Assembly: GCF_003704105.1 (NCBI RefSeq)
Contig: NZ_QUOQ01000002.1
Location: 124,001 to 188,000, forward strand
From: Brevundimonas lutea
GTDB lineage: Bacteria > Pseudomonadota > Alphaproteobacteria > Caulobacterales > Caulobacteraceae
DNA length: 64,000 nt
Direction of reading: 5' to 3'
The notes beneath the pieces are model-generated. The model made no database searches. It worked only from the letters and a program-made list of their open reading frames with translations, and was not told the DNA's origin. Shown here piece after piece: positions 35,408 through 44,057 of the stretch; position 1 is the stretch's first letter, and the number at the start of each line of letters is the position of its first letter. A program made the position numbers and the translations under genes.

Positions 35408-36472
35408 TCAGAACAGCTCCAGTTGGCGCTTCATCTCGGGCGGCACGCGGAATTTCGTCTCGTCCAGTTGATGGCGCGGCTGGTCCAGTCGATATCGCTT
35501 CACCGCCGCCTTGAAGCGGACGGCGAGCAGTTCCGACAGCGGCCCTGCCCCCTTCATCCGCGTGTTCCAGTCGGGGTCGTAATCGCGGCCGCCGCGCGTC
35601 TGGCGCACCAGGGACATGACACGCGCGGCCCGGTCCGGCCGGGCGTCCGCCAGCCACTCCTGGAACAGATCCTTGATCTCAAGCGGCAGGCGAAGCGTCA
35701 CATACATGGCGCTGGTCGCCCCGGCCTTGGCCGCCGCCTCCAGCACGGCCTCCAGCTCATGGTCGTTCAGGCCGGGAATGACCGGGGCGAAGCCGACGCC
35801 CACCGGAACGCCCGCCTCGGCCAGACGGCTGATCGCCTCCAGCCGTTTTGCGGGGGTCGAGGCGCGCGGCTCCATCGCCCGGGCAAGAGCCCGATCCAGC
35901 GTGGTGATCGAGACATAGGCCGAGGCCAGGCCGTCGCGACCCATCGGGGCCAGAATGTCGAGATCGCGGGCGATCAGCACCGACTTGGTGATGATCGAGA
36001 ACGGGTGATTGAACCGCTGCAGCACCTCGAGGATCGCGCGGGTCGCTCCCGTCTCGCGCTCCACCGGCTGATAGGGGTCGGTGTTGCCGCCTATGTTGAT
36101 GCGTTTGCAGCGGTACCGGGGCCGGGACAGCTCCTGTTCCAGGAGACGCGCGCCTTCGGGCTTGAAGAAGATGCGGCTCTCGAAATCCAGGCCCGGGGAT
36201 AGGCCCATCCAGGCATGGGACGGACGGGCGTAGCAGTAGATGCAACCATGTTCGCAGCCCTTGTAGGGGTTGATGGAGCGGTCGAAACCGATGTCGGGCG
36301 AGGTGTTTTTGGCGATGATGGTCTTGGGGTGCTCGGCCATGAGCTGGGTGCGCAGGGGCGGGGCTTCGACGTCGTCGGCATCCCAGCCATCATCGAAGGC
36401 TTCCCTGCGATCCGTTTCATACCGTCCGCTGGCATTGCTCCGCGCCCCGCGTCCCTTCGCCGTCTCGACCAT
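35408..36472 (-). CDS. PA0069-family radical SAM protein (SplB-like)
   Basis: This radical SAM enzyme family of unknown reaction is distantly related to spore photoproduct lyase. The [4Fe-4S] motif C-x3-C-x2-C is GCEHGCIYCYARP near residue 75. NTSPDIGFDRSINPYKG and GGNTDPYQPVERETG are family hallmarks. The end EMKRQLELF is also typical. I take the ATG at 36472 (METAKGRGAR-like start, 354 aa); in-frame starts at 36484 and 36517 would add 4 or 15 residues. It converges on the rRNA methyltransferase gene with a 6-base gap and is divergent from ubiA. Confidence 0.88.
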   Translation of the reverse strand: MVETAKGRGARSNASGRYETDRREAFDDGWDADDVEAPPLRTQLMAEHPKTIIAKNTSPDIGFDRSINPYKGCEHGCIYCYARPSHAWMGLSPGLDFESRIFFKPEGARLLEQELSRPRYRCKRINIGGNTDPYQPVERETGATRAILEVLQRFNHPFSIITKSVLIARDLDILAPMGRDGLASAYVSITTLDRALARAMEPRASTPAKRLEAISRLAEAGVPVGVGFAPVIPGLNDHELEAVLEAAAKAGATSAMYVTLRLPLEIKDLFQEWLADARPDRAARVMSLVRQTRGGRDYDPDWNTRMKGAGPLSELLAVRFKAAVKRYRLDQPRHQLDETKFRVPPEMKRQLELF

Positions 36473-36560
36473 GACGGAGACCATGGCGCCGAAAAGAGAA
36501 CAAAGCAAGAACTTCATGCGCGTGCTGGCCCTCCGACGCCACGCGCCTTAGGACAGCGGC

Positions 36561-37589
36561 ATGACCTCCGCGCCCCTTCCCGACGCCGGCGACAACTGGG
36601 TGGACCGGCGCGCTCCGGAAGGGTTGAAGCCGTGGCTGAAGCTGGGGCGGGTCGATCGGCCCATCGGGGTGTGGCTGCTGCTGCTGCCCGGGTGGCAGGG
36701 CATCGCCCTGGCCCTGTCGCAGTACAAGCGCCTCCCTGGCCCTTACGAACTTTGGCTGTTCCTCGGCTTTGCCCTCGGCGCCGTGCTGATGCGGTCTGCC
36801 GGTTGCGCCTACAACGACATCGTCGATCGCGACATCGACGCGAAGGTGGCGCGCACCGCGGCGCGGCCGATCCCGTCCGGACGCATTTCGGTGAAACAGG
36901 CCTGGGCCTTCGTGGTCGGCTGCAGCCTGGTCAGCCTGCTGATCCTGCTGACCCTGCCGATCACGGCCATCCAGCTGGGCCTGGCCTCGCTCGTGCTGGT
37001 CGCCGCCTATCCCTTCATGAAGCGGATCACCTGGTGGCCCCAGGCGTGGCTGGGCCTGACCTTCAACTGGGGCGCCCTGATGGGATTCGCCGCCGCCCTG
37101 CCGCTGGCCGCCGCCGCCCTGTTGCCGCCCGAGGCGATCGCGGAGTTTCGCGCCTTCTGGTGGCAGGCCCCGATCGCGGGCGAGTTCGGCATCCGCCTGC
37201 ACGGCTCGGCCTATCAGCCGGCGGTTATGTTGTATCTGTCCGGCCTGTTCTGGACCCTCGGCTACGATACTCTCTATGCGCTGCAGGACATCGAGGACGA
37301 CGCCCTGGTCGGGGTGAAATCGTCGGCGCGACGGCTGGGGCCCAAGGCGCGCGACGGCGTGGCCTTCTTCTATCTGATCGCCGTCATCTTCGCCGGGGCG
37401 GCGGGGGCGACGGCGGGTCTGGGCCCGATGTTCTATCTCGGACTGCTTGCCTTCGCGGCCCATCTGCTGAACCAGGTGCGCCAGATGAGCTTGAACGATC
37501 CAGCGCGGGCGTTAGCCTTGTTCAAGTCGAACCGGGAGGCCGGCCTGATCCTGCTGGTCGCCATCGTGATCGGCGCCCTGACCGTCTGA
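36561..37589 (+). CDS. ubiA: 4-hydroxybenzoate polyprenyltransferase UbiA
   Basis: UbiA is an integral membrane prenyltransferase attaching the polyprenyl tail to 4-hydroxybenzoate in ubiquinone synthesis. It is 342 aa with about eight to nine hydrophobic segments. The first Asp-rich motif is NDIVDRDIDAKVARTAARP, and the second is YDTLYALQDIEDD. RPIGVWLLLLPGWQG near the N-terminus is typical. It belongs to the same pathway as coq7 in this window but is not linked to it. Confidence 0.95.
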   Translation: MTSAPLPDAGDNWVDRRAPEGLKPWLKLGRVDRPIGVWLLLLPGWQGIALALSQYKRLPGPYELWLFLGFALGAVLMRSAGCAYNDIVDRDIDAKVARTAARPIPSGRISVKQAWAFVVGCSLVSLLILLTLPITAIQLGLASLVLVAAYPFMKRITWWPQAWLGLTFNWGALMGFAAALPLAAAALLPPEAIAEFRAFWWQAPIAGEFGIRLHGSAYQPAVMLYLSGLFWTLGYDTLYALQDIEDDALVGVKSSARRLGPKARDGVAFFYLIAVIFAGAAGATAGLGPMFYLGLLAFAAHLLNQVRQMSLNDPARALALFKSNREAGLILLVAIVIGALTV

Positions 37590-37620
37590 AAGTCCTCCCC
37601 GCCGCCTCCGGAGTTTTCCC

Positions 37621-38439
37621 ATGCGTCGATCCGCCCGCCTTCTCGTCCCAGCCCTCGCGGCCCTGATCGCGGTCTCGGCCTGCCAGCGGCGCGAGGCGGA
37701 GACCGACACCCAACAGACGGGCGCCCCGGCGCCCGCCACCGAGACACCCCTGACCTATCAGAGCGAGACCCCGTATGCGGCGGTCGAGCTGACCCTGCCC
37801 GAAACCATCAAGGACCAGCCGCAACTGGTCTCGCGGCTGTATCGCGAGGGCGTCGACGAGCTGGCCACCTTCAACGAGGGCGCCCAGGCGGACCGCACCG
37901 AGTTCGGCGGCGCCGAGGACCTGCCGCCCTACGCCAAGGAGATCACCTGGACCGAAACAGCCGAGACCGACGGCCTGATCAGCCTGGCCCGCACCGACTA
38001 CGACTTCACCGGGGGGGCGCACGGCAACACCCTGTATTCGGCGATGCTTTGGGACAAGGCGCTGGGTCGGCCGGTCAGGGCCGACACCCTGTTCGCCCCG
38101 GGCGCCGACATGGCCCGGCTGGACCAGGCGCTGTGCACGGCCATCAACGCGGCCAAGAAGGCGCGCGACCCCTCGGCCCCGACCATCCGGCCTGGCGGAA
38201 CCGACTGGGCCTGCCCCAAGGCGTCGGCCACGCCCTACGCCCTGGCGGCCTCGACAACGCCCGGCAAGGCCGGCGGCCTGACCTTCCTGATCGGTCCCTA
38301 CATGGTCGGGCCCTATGCGGAGGGATCCTATGAGATCGTCCTGCCGCTCTCGACCTTCCAGAATCTGCTCGGCCCCGAATACGCCGACCAGTTCGGCGGC
38401 CAGCCGACCCGGGTCGGCGACGTGACGCCGAGGGGCTGA
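37621..38439 (+). CDS. DUF3298/RsiV-like domain lipoprotein
   Basis: This 272-aa protein has a lipoprotein signal (MRRSARLLVPALAALIAVSAC, lipobox VSAC). It is predicted to be lipid-anchored at the membrane with its body in the periplasm. DYDFTGGAHGNTLYSA and the late EGSYEIVLPLSTF match the DUF4163/DUF3298 architecture seen in RsiV-like and peptidoglycan-associated proteins. The function is unknown. It follows ubiA after 31 bases with a ribosome site (CGGAG) and ends just before convergent flgH. Confidence 0.75.
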   Translation: MRRSARLLVPALAALIAVSACQRREAETDTQQTGAPAPATETPLTYQSETPYAAVELTLPETIKDQPQLVSRLYREGVDELATFNEGAQADRTEFGGAEDLPPYAKEITWTETAETDGLISLARTDYDFTGGAHGNTLYSAMLWDKALGRPVRADTLFAPGADMARLDQALCTAINAAKKARDPSAPTIRPGGTDWACPKASATPYALAASTTPGKAGGLTFLIGPYMVGPYAEGSYEIVLPLSTFQNLLGPEYADQFGGQPTRVGDVTPRG

Positions 38440-38444
38440 TCGCC

Positions 38445-39185
38445 TCAGAACGGGTTGAAGCGCTCGACCAGCGACTGGGCGGCCGGGGCGCCCTGGATGC
38501 GGCTGACGTCGCCGCGGCCGCCATAGCTGATGCGCGCCTCGGCGATCTGGGTGTGATTGATGGTGTTGGCGCTGGAGATGTCCTGCGGCCGCACGATGCC
38601 GGCCACGGTCAGCTCGCGCACCTCGCGGTTGGTGCGCACCTCCTGGCGGCCCTGGATGACCAGATTGCCGTTGGGCATGACGTGGGTGACCACCGCCGCG
38701 ACGGTGACATTGATCCGTTCGGCCCTGCTGATCACGCCGGTGCCGGTCGAGGTCGAGCCCCCGCCGAAGCCGATCAGGGCCGAGGGGTCGAAGGCGCCGC
38801 CGACGGCGTCAGCCACCTCGGTCTCGATGCCGAAGAAGTTGCTGATCCCGGAATTGATTTCGTTCGAGCGCGTGCGCGACGTGGTGTTCTGGGTCTGGGC
38901 GCGGTCGTCGATCTCGATGGCGACGGTCAGGATGTCGCCGATGTTGCGGGCCCGCTGATCACCGAAGAAGCTGCGAGAGCCGGCCTGCCACAGGCTGTTG
39001 GCGCTCGCCCGCTGGGGCGCATAGGCCGGGGCCTGGGGCGGCAGGATTTGCTGATGGGCCGGGATCATGGCGGCGGGAAAGGCCATGGGAGCCAGTTCGG
39101 GCCCGCGCACGGCCTCCATGGCGGTGGAGCAGGCGCCCAGGGCGAGCGTGGCCAGAGCGGCGGCGGAAACGGCGGCGATACGCAT
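38445..39185 (-). CDS. flgH: Flagellar L-ring protein FlgH
   Basis: FlgH is the outer membrane lipoprotein forming the L-ring bushing of the flagellar rod. The lipobox is LGAC (Cys about 20). SLWQAGSRSFFGDQRARNIGDILTV is the family signature, and the C-terminus reads SYGGRGDVSRIQGAPAAQ. I take the ATG at 39185 (246 aa); an in-frame TTG at 39197 is possible. It is the last gene of the flgF-flgG-flgA-flgH run. Confidence 0.96.
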   Translation of the reverse strand: MRIAAVSAAALATLALGACSTAMEAVRGPELAPMAFPAAMIPAHQQILPPQAPAYAPQRASANSLWQAGSRSFFGDQRARNIGDILTVAIEIDDRAQTQNTTSRTRSNEINSGISNFFGIETEVADAVGGAFDPSALIGFGGGSTSTGTGVISRAERINVTVAAVVTHVMPNGNLVIQGRQEVRTNREVRELTVAGIVRPQDISSANTINHTQIAEARISYGGRGDVSRIQGAPAAQSLVERFNPF

Positions 39186-39199
39186 ACGGCGATCCAATC

Positions 39200-39967
39200 C
39201 TAGCGGAGGGCGGCGAACTGTTGGGTGCGGGCCTGACGGGCGGCCGCGCCGACCACGGCCTGACCAGGGGCGGTGGCGACCGCCTCGATGGTGCGGTCGG
39301 ACGTGGTGTTCCGGACCGGGAAATTTTCGCCGACCGCGGCGTCGGCCATGGCCCGGCCGGTGATGGTCAGGCGCACGCCCGACTGGATGAAGGCCACCTG
39401 GACCAGATCATTCCGCTTGATCACCTGGGGCGCGGTCAGGTCTCGGATCTGAACCGGCGCGCCGGCGCGCAGGGCGCGGCGGGCCGACAGGCCGATCACG
39501 GCCTCGGCGTCCTGAGGGCCACCGGCCTGGGCCAGATGGGCCTGGACCTCGGACCAAGCCACGTCCTCGGGCCGGACGATGTCGCCCGCGCGCAGCGAGC
39601 GGACATAGGTCAGGGCCTCGACCGTGGCGCCGGGGCGCGACACTGAGGCGGCGGCCTGACCGGCGGCCGAGGCGGGCGTGACGCCCTCGGCCCCGGCGCG
39701 CACCACGATGCGGCGCAGGCCGGTGGTGTTGGCCCAGTCCAGACCGGCGGCCCGAGCCCGCGTCTGCACCATGCGGGCGTCCAGCACCACGGTCGGGCCG
39801 CTGCGGCGAGCGATCAGGGTGTCGCCTGCGGATCCGGCCTGGGGGAACAGGTCGCTCAGGGTGACGCGGCCATCGTCGTCGGTCGGCTCGACCCACATCT
39901 CGACGGGGCCGGCGAAAGCGGGCGCGGCCATTAACAGCGCCGCGATCAGGAAGAGAACGCGGATCAT
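39200..39967 (-). CDS. flgA: Flagellar P-ring assembly chaperone FlgA
   Basis: FlgA is a periplasmic chaperone needed to assemble the FlgI P-ring. It is 255 aa with a Sec signal (MIRVLFLIAALLMAAPAFAG). The C-terminal SAF-like domain shows RSLRAGDIVRPEDVAW, RRALRAGAPVQIRDLTAP and VKRNDLVQVAFIQ-like sequence (VIKRNDLVQV). RNTTSDRTIEAVATAPGQA is typical. The start overlaps the flgG stop by 4 bases. Confidence 0.95.
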   Translation of the reverse strand: MIRVLFLIAALLMAAPAFAGPVEMWVEPTDDDGRVTLSDLFPQAGSAGDTLIARRSGPTVVLDARMVQTRARAAGLDWANTTGLRRIVVRAGAEGVTPASAAGQAAASVSRPGATVEALTYVRSLRAGDIVRPEDVAWSEVQAHLAQAGGPQDAEAVIGLSARRALRAGAPVQIRDLTAPQVIKRNDLVQVAFIQSGVRLTITGRAMADAAVGENFPVRNTTSDRTIEAVATAPGQAVVGAAARQARTQQFAALR

Positions 39968-40752
39968 GACTTCACCTGCGAGGCGACGCTCAGCATCTCG
40001 TCGGCGGTGGTGATGACCTTGGAATTCATCTCATAGGCCCGCTGGGCCACGATCAGCGAGGTGATCTCCGACACCGCGTCGACGTTCGAGGATTCGGTGT
40101 AGCCCTGGAGCAGCTGGCCAAAGCCCGCCTCTCCCGGCACGCCGGTGGTCGCCGGGCCCGACGCCGAGGTCTCGAGCAACAGGTTGTCGCCGATCGCCTC
40201 CAGCCCCGCTTCGTTGAAGAAGGTGGCCAGCTCCAGCTGACCGACGACCTGCGGCTCGGGCTCGCCCTGGGTCACGACCTGAACCTGGCCGGACTTGGAG
40301 ATGGAGATCTCCATGGCGTCCTGCGGGATGTTGATGGCCGGCTCGACCGTATAGCCGTCGTCGGTGACCAGTAGCCCCTCGGCGTTCACGGCGAAATTGC
40401 CGGCGCGGGTATAGGCCTGGTCGCCCGACGGCAGGGTGATCTGGAAATAGCCCCGACCGTCGATAGCCAGGTCGTAGGGGTTGCCCGTCATGCTGGGCGT
40501 GCCCTGCTCCATGATCCGATAGACGCTGCCGGCCTTGACGCCCGCGCCGATCTGGATGCCCGTCGGCACCACCGTGCCCTGGGTCGAGGACTGGGCCCCC
40601 ATCCGTTCGACGTTCTGGTAGAGCAGGTCCTGGAACTCCGCGCGTTGCCGCTTGAAGCCCACGGTGTTCATGTTGGCGATGTTGTTGGAGATGACCTCCA
40701 CGTTCAGCTGCTGGGCTTCCATGCCCGAGGCTGCGGTTCTGAGAGCGCGCAT
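39964..40752 (-). CDS. flgG: Flagellar distal rod protein FlgG
   Basis: FlgG forms the distal rod of the flagellum. It is 262 aa, the usual size. The N-terminal rod signature MRALRTAASGMEAQQ-x-NVEVISNNIANMNTVG and GYFQITLPSGDQAYTRAGNF are clear. The C-terminal SEITSLIVAQRAYEMNSKVI forms the coiled-coil partner helix. It lies 11 bases after flgF and is coupled to flgA. Confidence 0.98.
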   Translation of the reverse strand: MRALRTAASGMEAQQLNVEVISNNIANMNTVGFKRQRAEFQDLLYQNVERMGAQSSTQGTVVPTGIQIGAGVKAGSVYRIMEQGTPSMTGNPYDLAIDGRGYFQITLPSGDQAYTRAGNFAVNAEGLLVTDDGYTVEPAINIPQDAMEISISKSGQVQVVTQGEPEPQVVGQLELATFFNEAGLEAIGDNLLLETSASGPATTGVPGEAGFGQLLQGYTESSNVDAVSEITSLIVAQRAYEMNSKVITTADEMLSVASQVKS

Positions 40753-40763
40753 CTAGAGGCTCC

Positions 40764-41501
40764 TTAGTTCGGCTTGCCAAGGCGCTCGACGGCGCGCTTG
40801 GACAGGTCATTGGCGTCGGAGATCATCTTGGTGACGCGCTCATAGGCGCGGCTGATCTCGATGAGATTGGTGATTTCCAAGAGGGGATTGACGTTTGACC
40901 CCTCCAGCATGCCCTGGCGCACCTGCACCTCGGGGGCGTCTGTCGGCTGGACGTTGGAGGTGTTGCGATAGAGGCCGTCGCCGCCCTTCTCGAGCACCGA
41001 CAGCAGATCGAAACGGACCACGCTGAGCCGGCCGACCGGCTGGCCGTCCTGACTGATGGTTCCGTCCTGGGCGACGCTGACGGCGCCGAGCTGCGGGTCC
41101 AGCATGATCTCGCCGCCGTCGCCCAGCACCGGTTTGCCGTCCTGGGTGGTCAGCCGGCCCTCGGGGTCCAGGGTGAAGGCGCCGTTGCGGGTATAGGCCT
41201 CGCCCGCGCCGTCCTGCACGGCGAAGAAGGCGCCCTCGCCCTCGATGGCGAAGTCCAGCGGCCGGTTGGTCTGTTTCAGCGCCGCCTGGCCGAAGTCGCG
41301 GCCCACGCCATTATCCAGCACGAAGCTGACGCCCGGACGCACGCCTTCGTTCCGCGCCTTGGCCTCCACCTGGGTCCCCAGCATCAGCTGTTCGACCTTG
41401 AAGCCGGTGGTGTCGGCGTTGGCGATGTTGTTGGCGGCGATGTCCAGCTCGCGGCGCAGGGTGACCTGGCGGGACAGTCCGATGTAGGCGGCGTTTTCCA
41501 C
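40764..41501 (-). CDS. flgF: Flagellar proximal rod protein FlgF
   Basis: FlgF is a proximal rod component, 245 aa. It shows ELDIAANNIANADTTGFK near the N-terminus, GEGAFFAVQDGAGEAYTRNG in the middle and LLEITNLIEISRAYERV at the C-terminus. I take the GTG at 41501 (VENAAYIGLS) because AAGGAG lies 9 bases upstream and a sigma-54 promoter ends just before it. Longer in-frame starts would run through that promoter. It is first in flgFGAH. Confidence 0.96.
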   Translation of the reverse strand: MENAAYIGLSRQVTLRRELDIAANNIANADTTGFKVEQLMLGTQVEAKARNEGVRPGVSFVLDNGVGRDFGQAALKQTNRPLDFAIEGEGAFFAVQDGAGEAYTRNGAFTLDPEGRLTTQDGKPVLGDGGEIMLDPQLGAVSVAQDGTISQDGQPVGRLSVVRFDLLSVLEKGGDGLYRNTSNVQPTDAPEVQVRQGMLEGSNVNPLLEITNLIEISRAYERVTKMISDANDLSKRAVERLGKPN

Positions 41502-41529
41502 GGGGCGGAACTCCTTCGCCCCAGCCTTC

Positions 41530-41545
41530 GCAAGGGTCGGGCCAG
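41530..41545 (-). promoter_or_regulatory. Sigma-54 promoter of flgF
   Basis: On the minus strand TGGCCCGACCCTTGC (41544-41530) matches the -24/-12 consensus TGGCmCG-N4-TTGC, with GG-N10-GC spacing exact. Transcription would begin near 41518, giving a leader of about 17 bases that contains the AAGGAG ribosome site. In Caulobacter, mid/late basal-body genes are sigma-54 dependent. Confidence 0.85.
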
Positions 41546-41598
41546 CAGGGTTAATGCCCGCGCCGTATGGGCTTCGGCCTGATCCGAGGGTCTCGAGC

Positions 41599-41615
41599 CC
41601 GGCAGGAATTGCCGG
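41599..41615. promoter_or_regulatory. ftr-like (FlbD enhancer) dyad between flgF and fliL
   Basis: CCGGCA-GGAAT-TGCCGG is a perfect 6-bp dyad 81-97 bases upstream of the inferred flgF start site. This is the usual distance of the FlbD-bound ftr enhancers in Caulobacter, which are likewise CGGCA/TGCCG dyads as I recall them. It also sits just upstream of the CtrA box of fliL, so it could act on both genes. Confidence 0.55.
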
Positions 41616-41618
41616 TTC

Positions 41619-41635
41619 TGAACGTCTCGTTAACC
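41619..41635 (+). promoter_or_regulatory. CtrA-type box upstream of fliL
   Basis: TGAA-CGTCTCG-TTAACC matches the CtrA consensus TTAA-N7-TTAA(C) with one mismatch and exact spacing. It lies about 50-65 bases before the fliL ATG. In Caulobacter, fliL is an early class II gene activated by CtrA. Confidence 0.6.
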
Positions 41636-41683
41636 AAACCCGGCGCATCTGACCGAGGGACAGTGCGTGAGGGCCCGGAGCCG

Positions 41684-42328
41684 ATGCTCAAGCTTCCGAA
41701 GTTCGGAAAGAAGAAGGACGCCGCCGCGGTCGACGCGGCCGTTCCGGCCGTGGCCGAGGGCGACGCCGCCGAGAGCGCGGCGCCGGCCAAGAAGAAGCTG
41801 CCTCTGCTGTTCATCATTATCCCGGCCGCCCTGGTTGTCCTGGGCGGAGGCGGCGGCGCGGCCTTCTTCCTGATGAAGCCCAAGCCGGCCGCGGCCGAGG
41901 AGGGCGGCCACGGCGAGGCCAAGGCCGATCACGGCGCCAAGAAGGAAAAGGGCGGCGGCCACGGCGGCGGGGAGGACGGCGAGGCCGATCCCGAGCTGGG
42001 CAAGATCAGTTCGGGCCCCGACGGCGCGACCTTCTACACCCTGCCGGACATGGTGGTGAACCTGCAGTCCGCCGACGGCCGCCCGACCTTTCTGAAGATG
42101 ACGGTGACGCTCGAGACCCACGACGCCCACGTCGCCGACGCCCTGATGGCCGACGCGCCGCGGGTGAAGGATATGATGCAGACCTTCCTGCGCGAGCTGC
42201 GCCCCGAGGAACTGGCCGGCTCGGCCGCCAGCTATCAGCTGCGCGCCGAGATCCAGCGCCGCGTCAATCTGATCGCCGCGCCCGGCAAGGTGGACGCCGT
42301 GCTGATCGAAGAGATGCTGGTGAACTGA
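41684..42328 (+). CDS. fliL: Flagellar basal body-associated protein FliL
   Basis: FliL is a single-pass inner membrane protein around the stator-rotor interface. The 214-aa protein has a charged N-tail (MLKLPKFGKKKD) and one membrane helix (LPLLFIIIPAALVVLGGGGG, about 39-60). A Gly/His/Lys-rich linker follows, then a SPFH-like domain (TFYTLPDMVVNLQSADGRPTF compressed, LRELRPEELAGS, RVNLIAAPGKVDAVLIEEMLVN). I take the ATG at 41684. fliM follows after 3 bases. Confidence 0.95.
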   Translation: MLKLPKFGKKKDAAAVDAAVPAVAEGDAAESAAPAKKKLPLLFIIIPAALVVLGGGGGAAFFLMKPKPAAAEEGGHGEAKADHGAKKEKGGGHGGGEDGEADPELGKISSGPDGATFYTLPDMVVNLQSADGRPTFLKMTVTLETHDAHVADALMADAPRVKDMMQTFLRELRPEELAGSAASYQLRAEIQRRVNLIAAPGKVDAVLIEEMLVN

Positions 42329-42331
42329 CGG

Positions 42332-43381
42332 ATGAGTGCGGCCGACACCCTCGACGAAGCCTTGGCCGAAGCGGGCGGCGGCGCCTCGCCCTTGGCCGAG
42401 CGCGTGCTGAATCAGGAGGAGATCGACAGCCTCCTGGGCTTCGATCTCGGCGACGACGACTCGGCTGACAAGCGCGGCATCCGCGCCATCATCAACTCCG
42501 CCCTGGTCAGCTACGAACGGCTGCCGATGCTGGAGATCGTCTTCGACCGCCTGGTGCGGCTGATGACGACGTCCCTGCGGAACTTCACCTCCGACAACGT
42601 CGAAGTCAGCCTCGACAACATCTCTTCGATCCGGTTCGGCGACTACCTGAACTCCATCCCGCTCCCGGCCATTCTGGCGGTGTTTCGGGCCGAGGAGCTG
42701 GACAACTACGGCCTGCTGACGGTCGATTCCAACCTGATCTATTCGATCGTCGACGTGCTGCTGGGCGGCCGTCGCGGCACGGCGGCGCTGAGGATCGAGG
42801 GCCGCCCCTACACCACCATCGAGCGGGTGCTGGTCCAGCGCATGGTCGAGGTTATCCTGGCCGACGCCCAGGCCGCCTTCGAGCCCCTGACGCCGGTCAG
42901 CTTCAACCTCGATCGGCTGGAGACCAACCCGCGCTTCGCCGCCATCGCCCGGCCGGCCAACGCGGCCATACTGGTCAAGCTGCGCATCGACATGGAGGAC
43001 CGGGGCGGACGGGTCGAGCTGCTCCTGCCCTACGCCACCCTGGAACCCATCCGGAAGATGCTGCTGCAGCAGTTCATGGGTGAGAAGTTCGGGCGCGACA
43101 ACATCTGGGAAGGCCACCTGGCCACCGAACTCTGGACCACCCACACCGAGGTGCGCGCCGTGCTGGACGAGCTGTCGGCCCCCCTGTCCAGCGTGCTGGA
43201 TCTCAAGGTCGGCGACACCCTGATGCTGAACGCCTCGCCCGATTCGGCCGTGTCGCTGCGCTGTGGGGCCATCCCGGTGACGACCGGCCGCATGGGCCGT
43301 CGCGGCCAAAACATCGCGGTGCGTGTGGACCAGCGCGTCAAGGTCGACCCCGCCAGCCTGATCAAGAAGGGAAAAAGCTGA
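42332..43381 (+). CDS. fliM: Flagellar motor switch protein FliM
   Basis: FliM is the C-ring protein that binds CheY-P and FliG. The N-terminal CheY-binding motif LNQEEIDSLLGF is near residues 26-37. The middle CheC-like domain reads VSLDNISSIRFGDYLNSIP. The C-terminal FliN-like domain has LSSVLDLKVGDTL. The length of 349 aa is normal. The stop and the next start share TGATG, so translation is coupled to the DUF6468 gene. Confidence 0.97.
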   Translation: MSAADTLDEALAEAGGGASPLAERVLNQEEIDSLLGFDLGDDDSADKRGIRAIINSALVSYERLPMLEIVFDRLVRLMTTSLRNFTSDNVEVSLDNISSIRFGDYLNSIPLPAILAVFRAEELDNYGLLTVDSNLIYSIVDVLLGGRRGTAALRIEGRPYTTIERVLVQRMVEVILADAQAAFEPLTPVSFNLDRLETNPRFAAIARPANAAILVKLRIDMEDRGGRVELLLPYATLEPIRKMLLQQFMGEKFGRDNIWEGHLATELWTTHTEVRAVLDELSAPLSSVLDLKVGDTLMLNASPDSAVSLRCGAIPVTTGRMGRRGQNIAVRVDQRVKVDPASLIKKGKS

Positions 43382-43971
43382 TGGCCGGACTGATCCTGGA
43401 TTCCATCCTGATCCTGCTGCTGGTCGCCGCCGTCGGCTACGGCGTCCGCCTGGAGAAGAAGCTGACCGTGCTGCGCGATGGTCAGGCCGCTTTCGGCAAG
43501 GCGGTGGGCGAGCTGAACGGCGCCGCCGGGCGGGCCGAGAGCGCCCTGGCCTCGCTGCGCGCCGCCGGCGAGGAGGCCGACCTGTTGCACGACCGGATCA
43601 TGAAGGCCCGCGCCCTCAAGGACGAACTGGAAGTCCTGATCCGCAAGGCTCCGCGCGCCGAGGCGGCCAGGATCGATGCGCCGTTGGCAGAGCCCGCTAC
43701 CCCGGCTCCTCGTTCCGTCGTCGAAAAAGCCCCCATCTCTCCGCCGGCTGAAAGCCGGTCGCGGATCGAAACCCTGTTCGCGGAGGCGCGCGGCCGGCTG
43801 GATCGTCACTCGGGCGAGGCGCAGCGACCCGTCGCGACGACAGCCGAAAGCCTGTTCGAGGAGCAGCCCCGCGCCAGGCCGGTGCTGCAGGCCCTGGCCG
43901 CTAACCACGCCGCTCAACAAAGCCTGAACCGCGCCCGGCGTAATCTCGATGAAGACCTGTTCGCGGCTTGA
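43381..43971 (+). CDS. DUF6468 flagellar-locus membrane protein
   Basis: This 196-aa protein has an N-terminal membrane helix (LILDSILILLLVAAVGYGV). A probable coiled coil follows (VLRDGQAAFGKAVGELNG through ALKDELEVLIRKAP), then a flexible C-terminal part ending LNRARRNLDEDLFAA. This matches the DUF6468 family found between fliM and motE-like genes in Caulobacterales. Its function is unknown; location suggests a role at the basal body or motor. It is coupled to fliM by a 1-base overlap. Confidence 0.8.
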   Translation: MAGLILDSILILLLVAAVGYGVRLEKKLTVLRDGQAAFGKAVGELNGAAGRAESALASLRAAGEEADLLHDRIMKARALKDELEVLIRKAPRAEAARIDAPLAEPATPAPRSVVEKAPISPPAESRSRIETLFAEARGRLDRHSGEAQRPVATTAESLFEEQPRARPVLQALAANHAAQQSLNRARRNLDEDLFAA

Positions 43972-43983
43972 TCTGTGTCCCTA

Positions 43984-44040
43984 TGCCCCGCCGCGCGGCG
44001 ACGGGGCGACTTGAGGGACGATCGCGCCGTCCGATTTTTT
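43984..44040 (+). terminator. Candidate terminator between the DUF6468 gene and motE
   Basis: A GC-rich stem (GCCCCG...CGGGGC, about 43985-44008) is followed by GGACG-ATCGCGC-CGTCC (44016-44032) and GATTTTTT (44033-44040). The second hairpin plus T6 looks like a compact intrinsic terminator. It ends 17 bases before the motE ATG, so motE may need its own promoter or rely on read-through. Confidence 0.55.
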
Positions 44041-44057
44041 GAAGCCGAGACCTCCTG

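Noticed and set aside
41599..41615. Second sigma-54 promoter in the dyad (GG...GC)
   Set aside because: The GG-to-GC spacing is 8, not 10. The dyad fits an ftr-type enhancer better.
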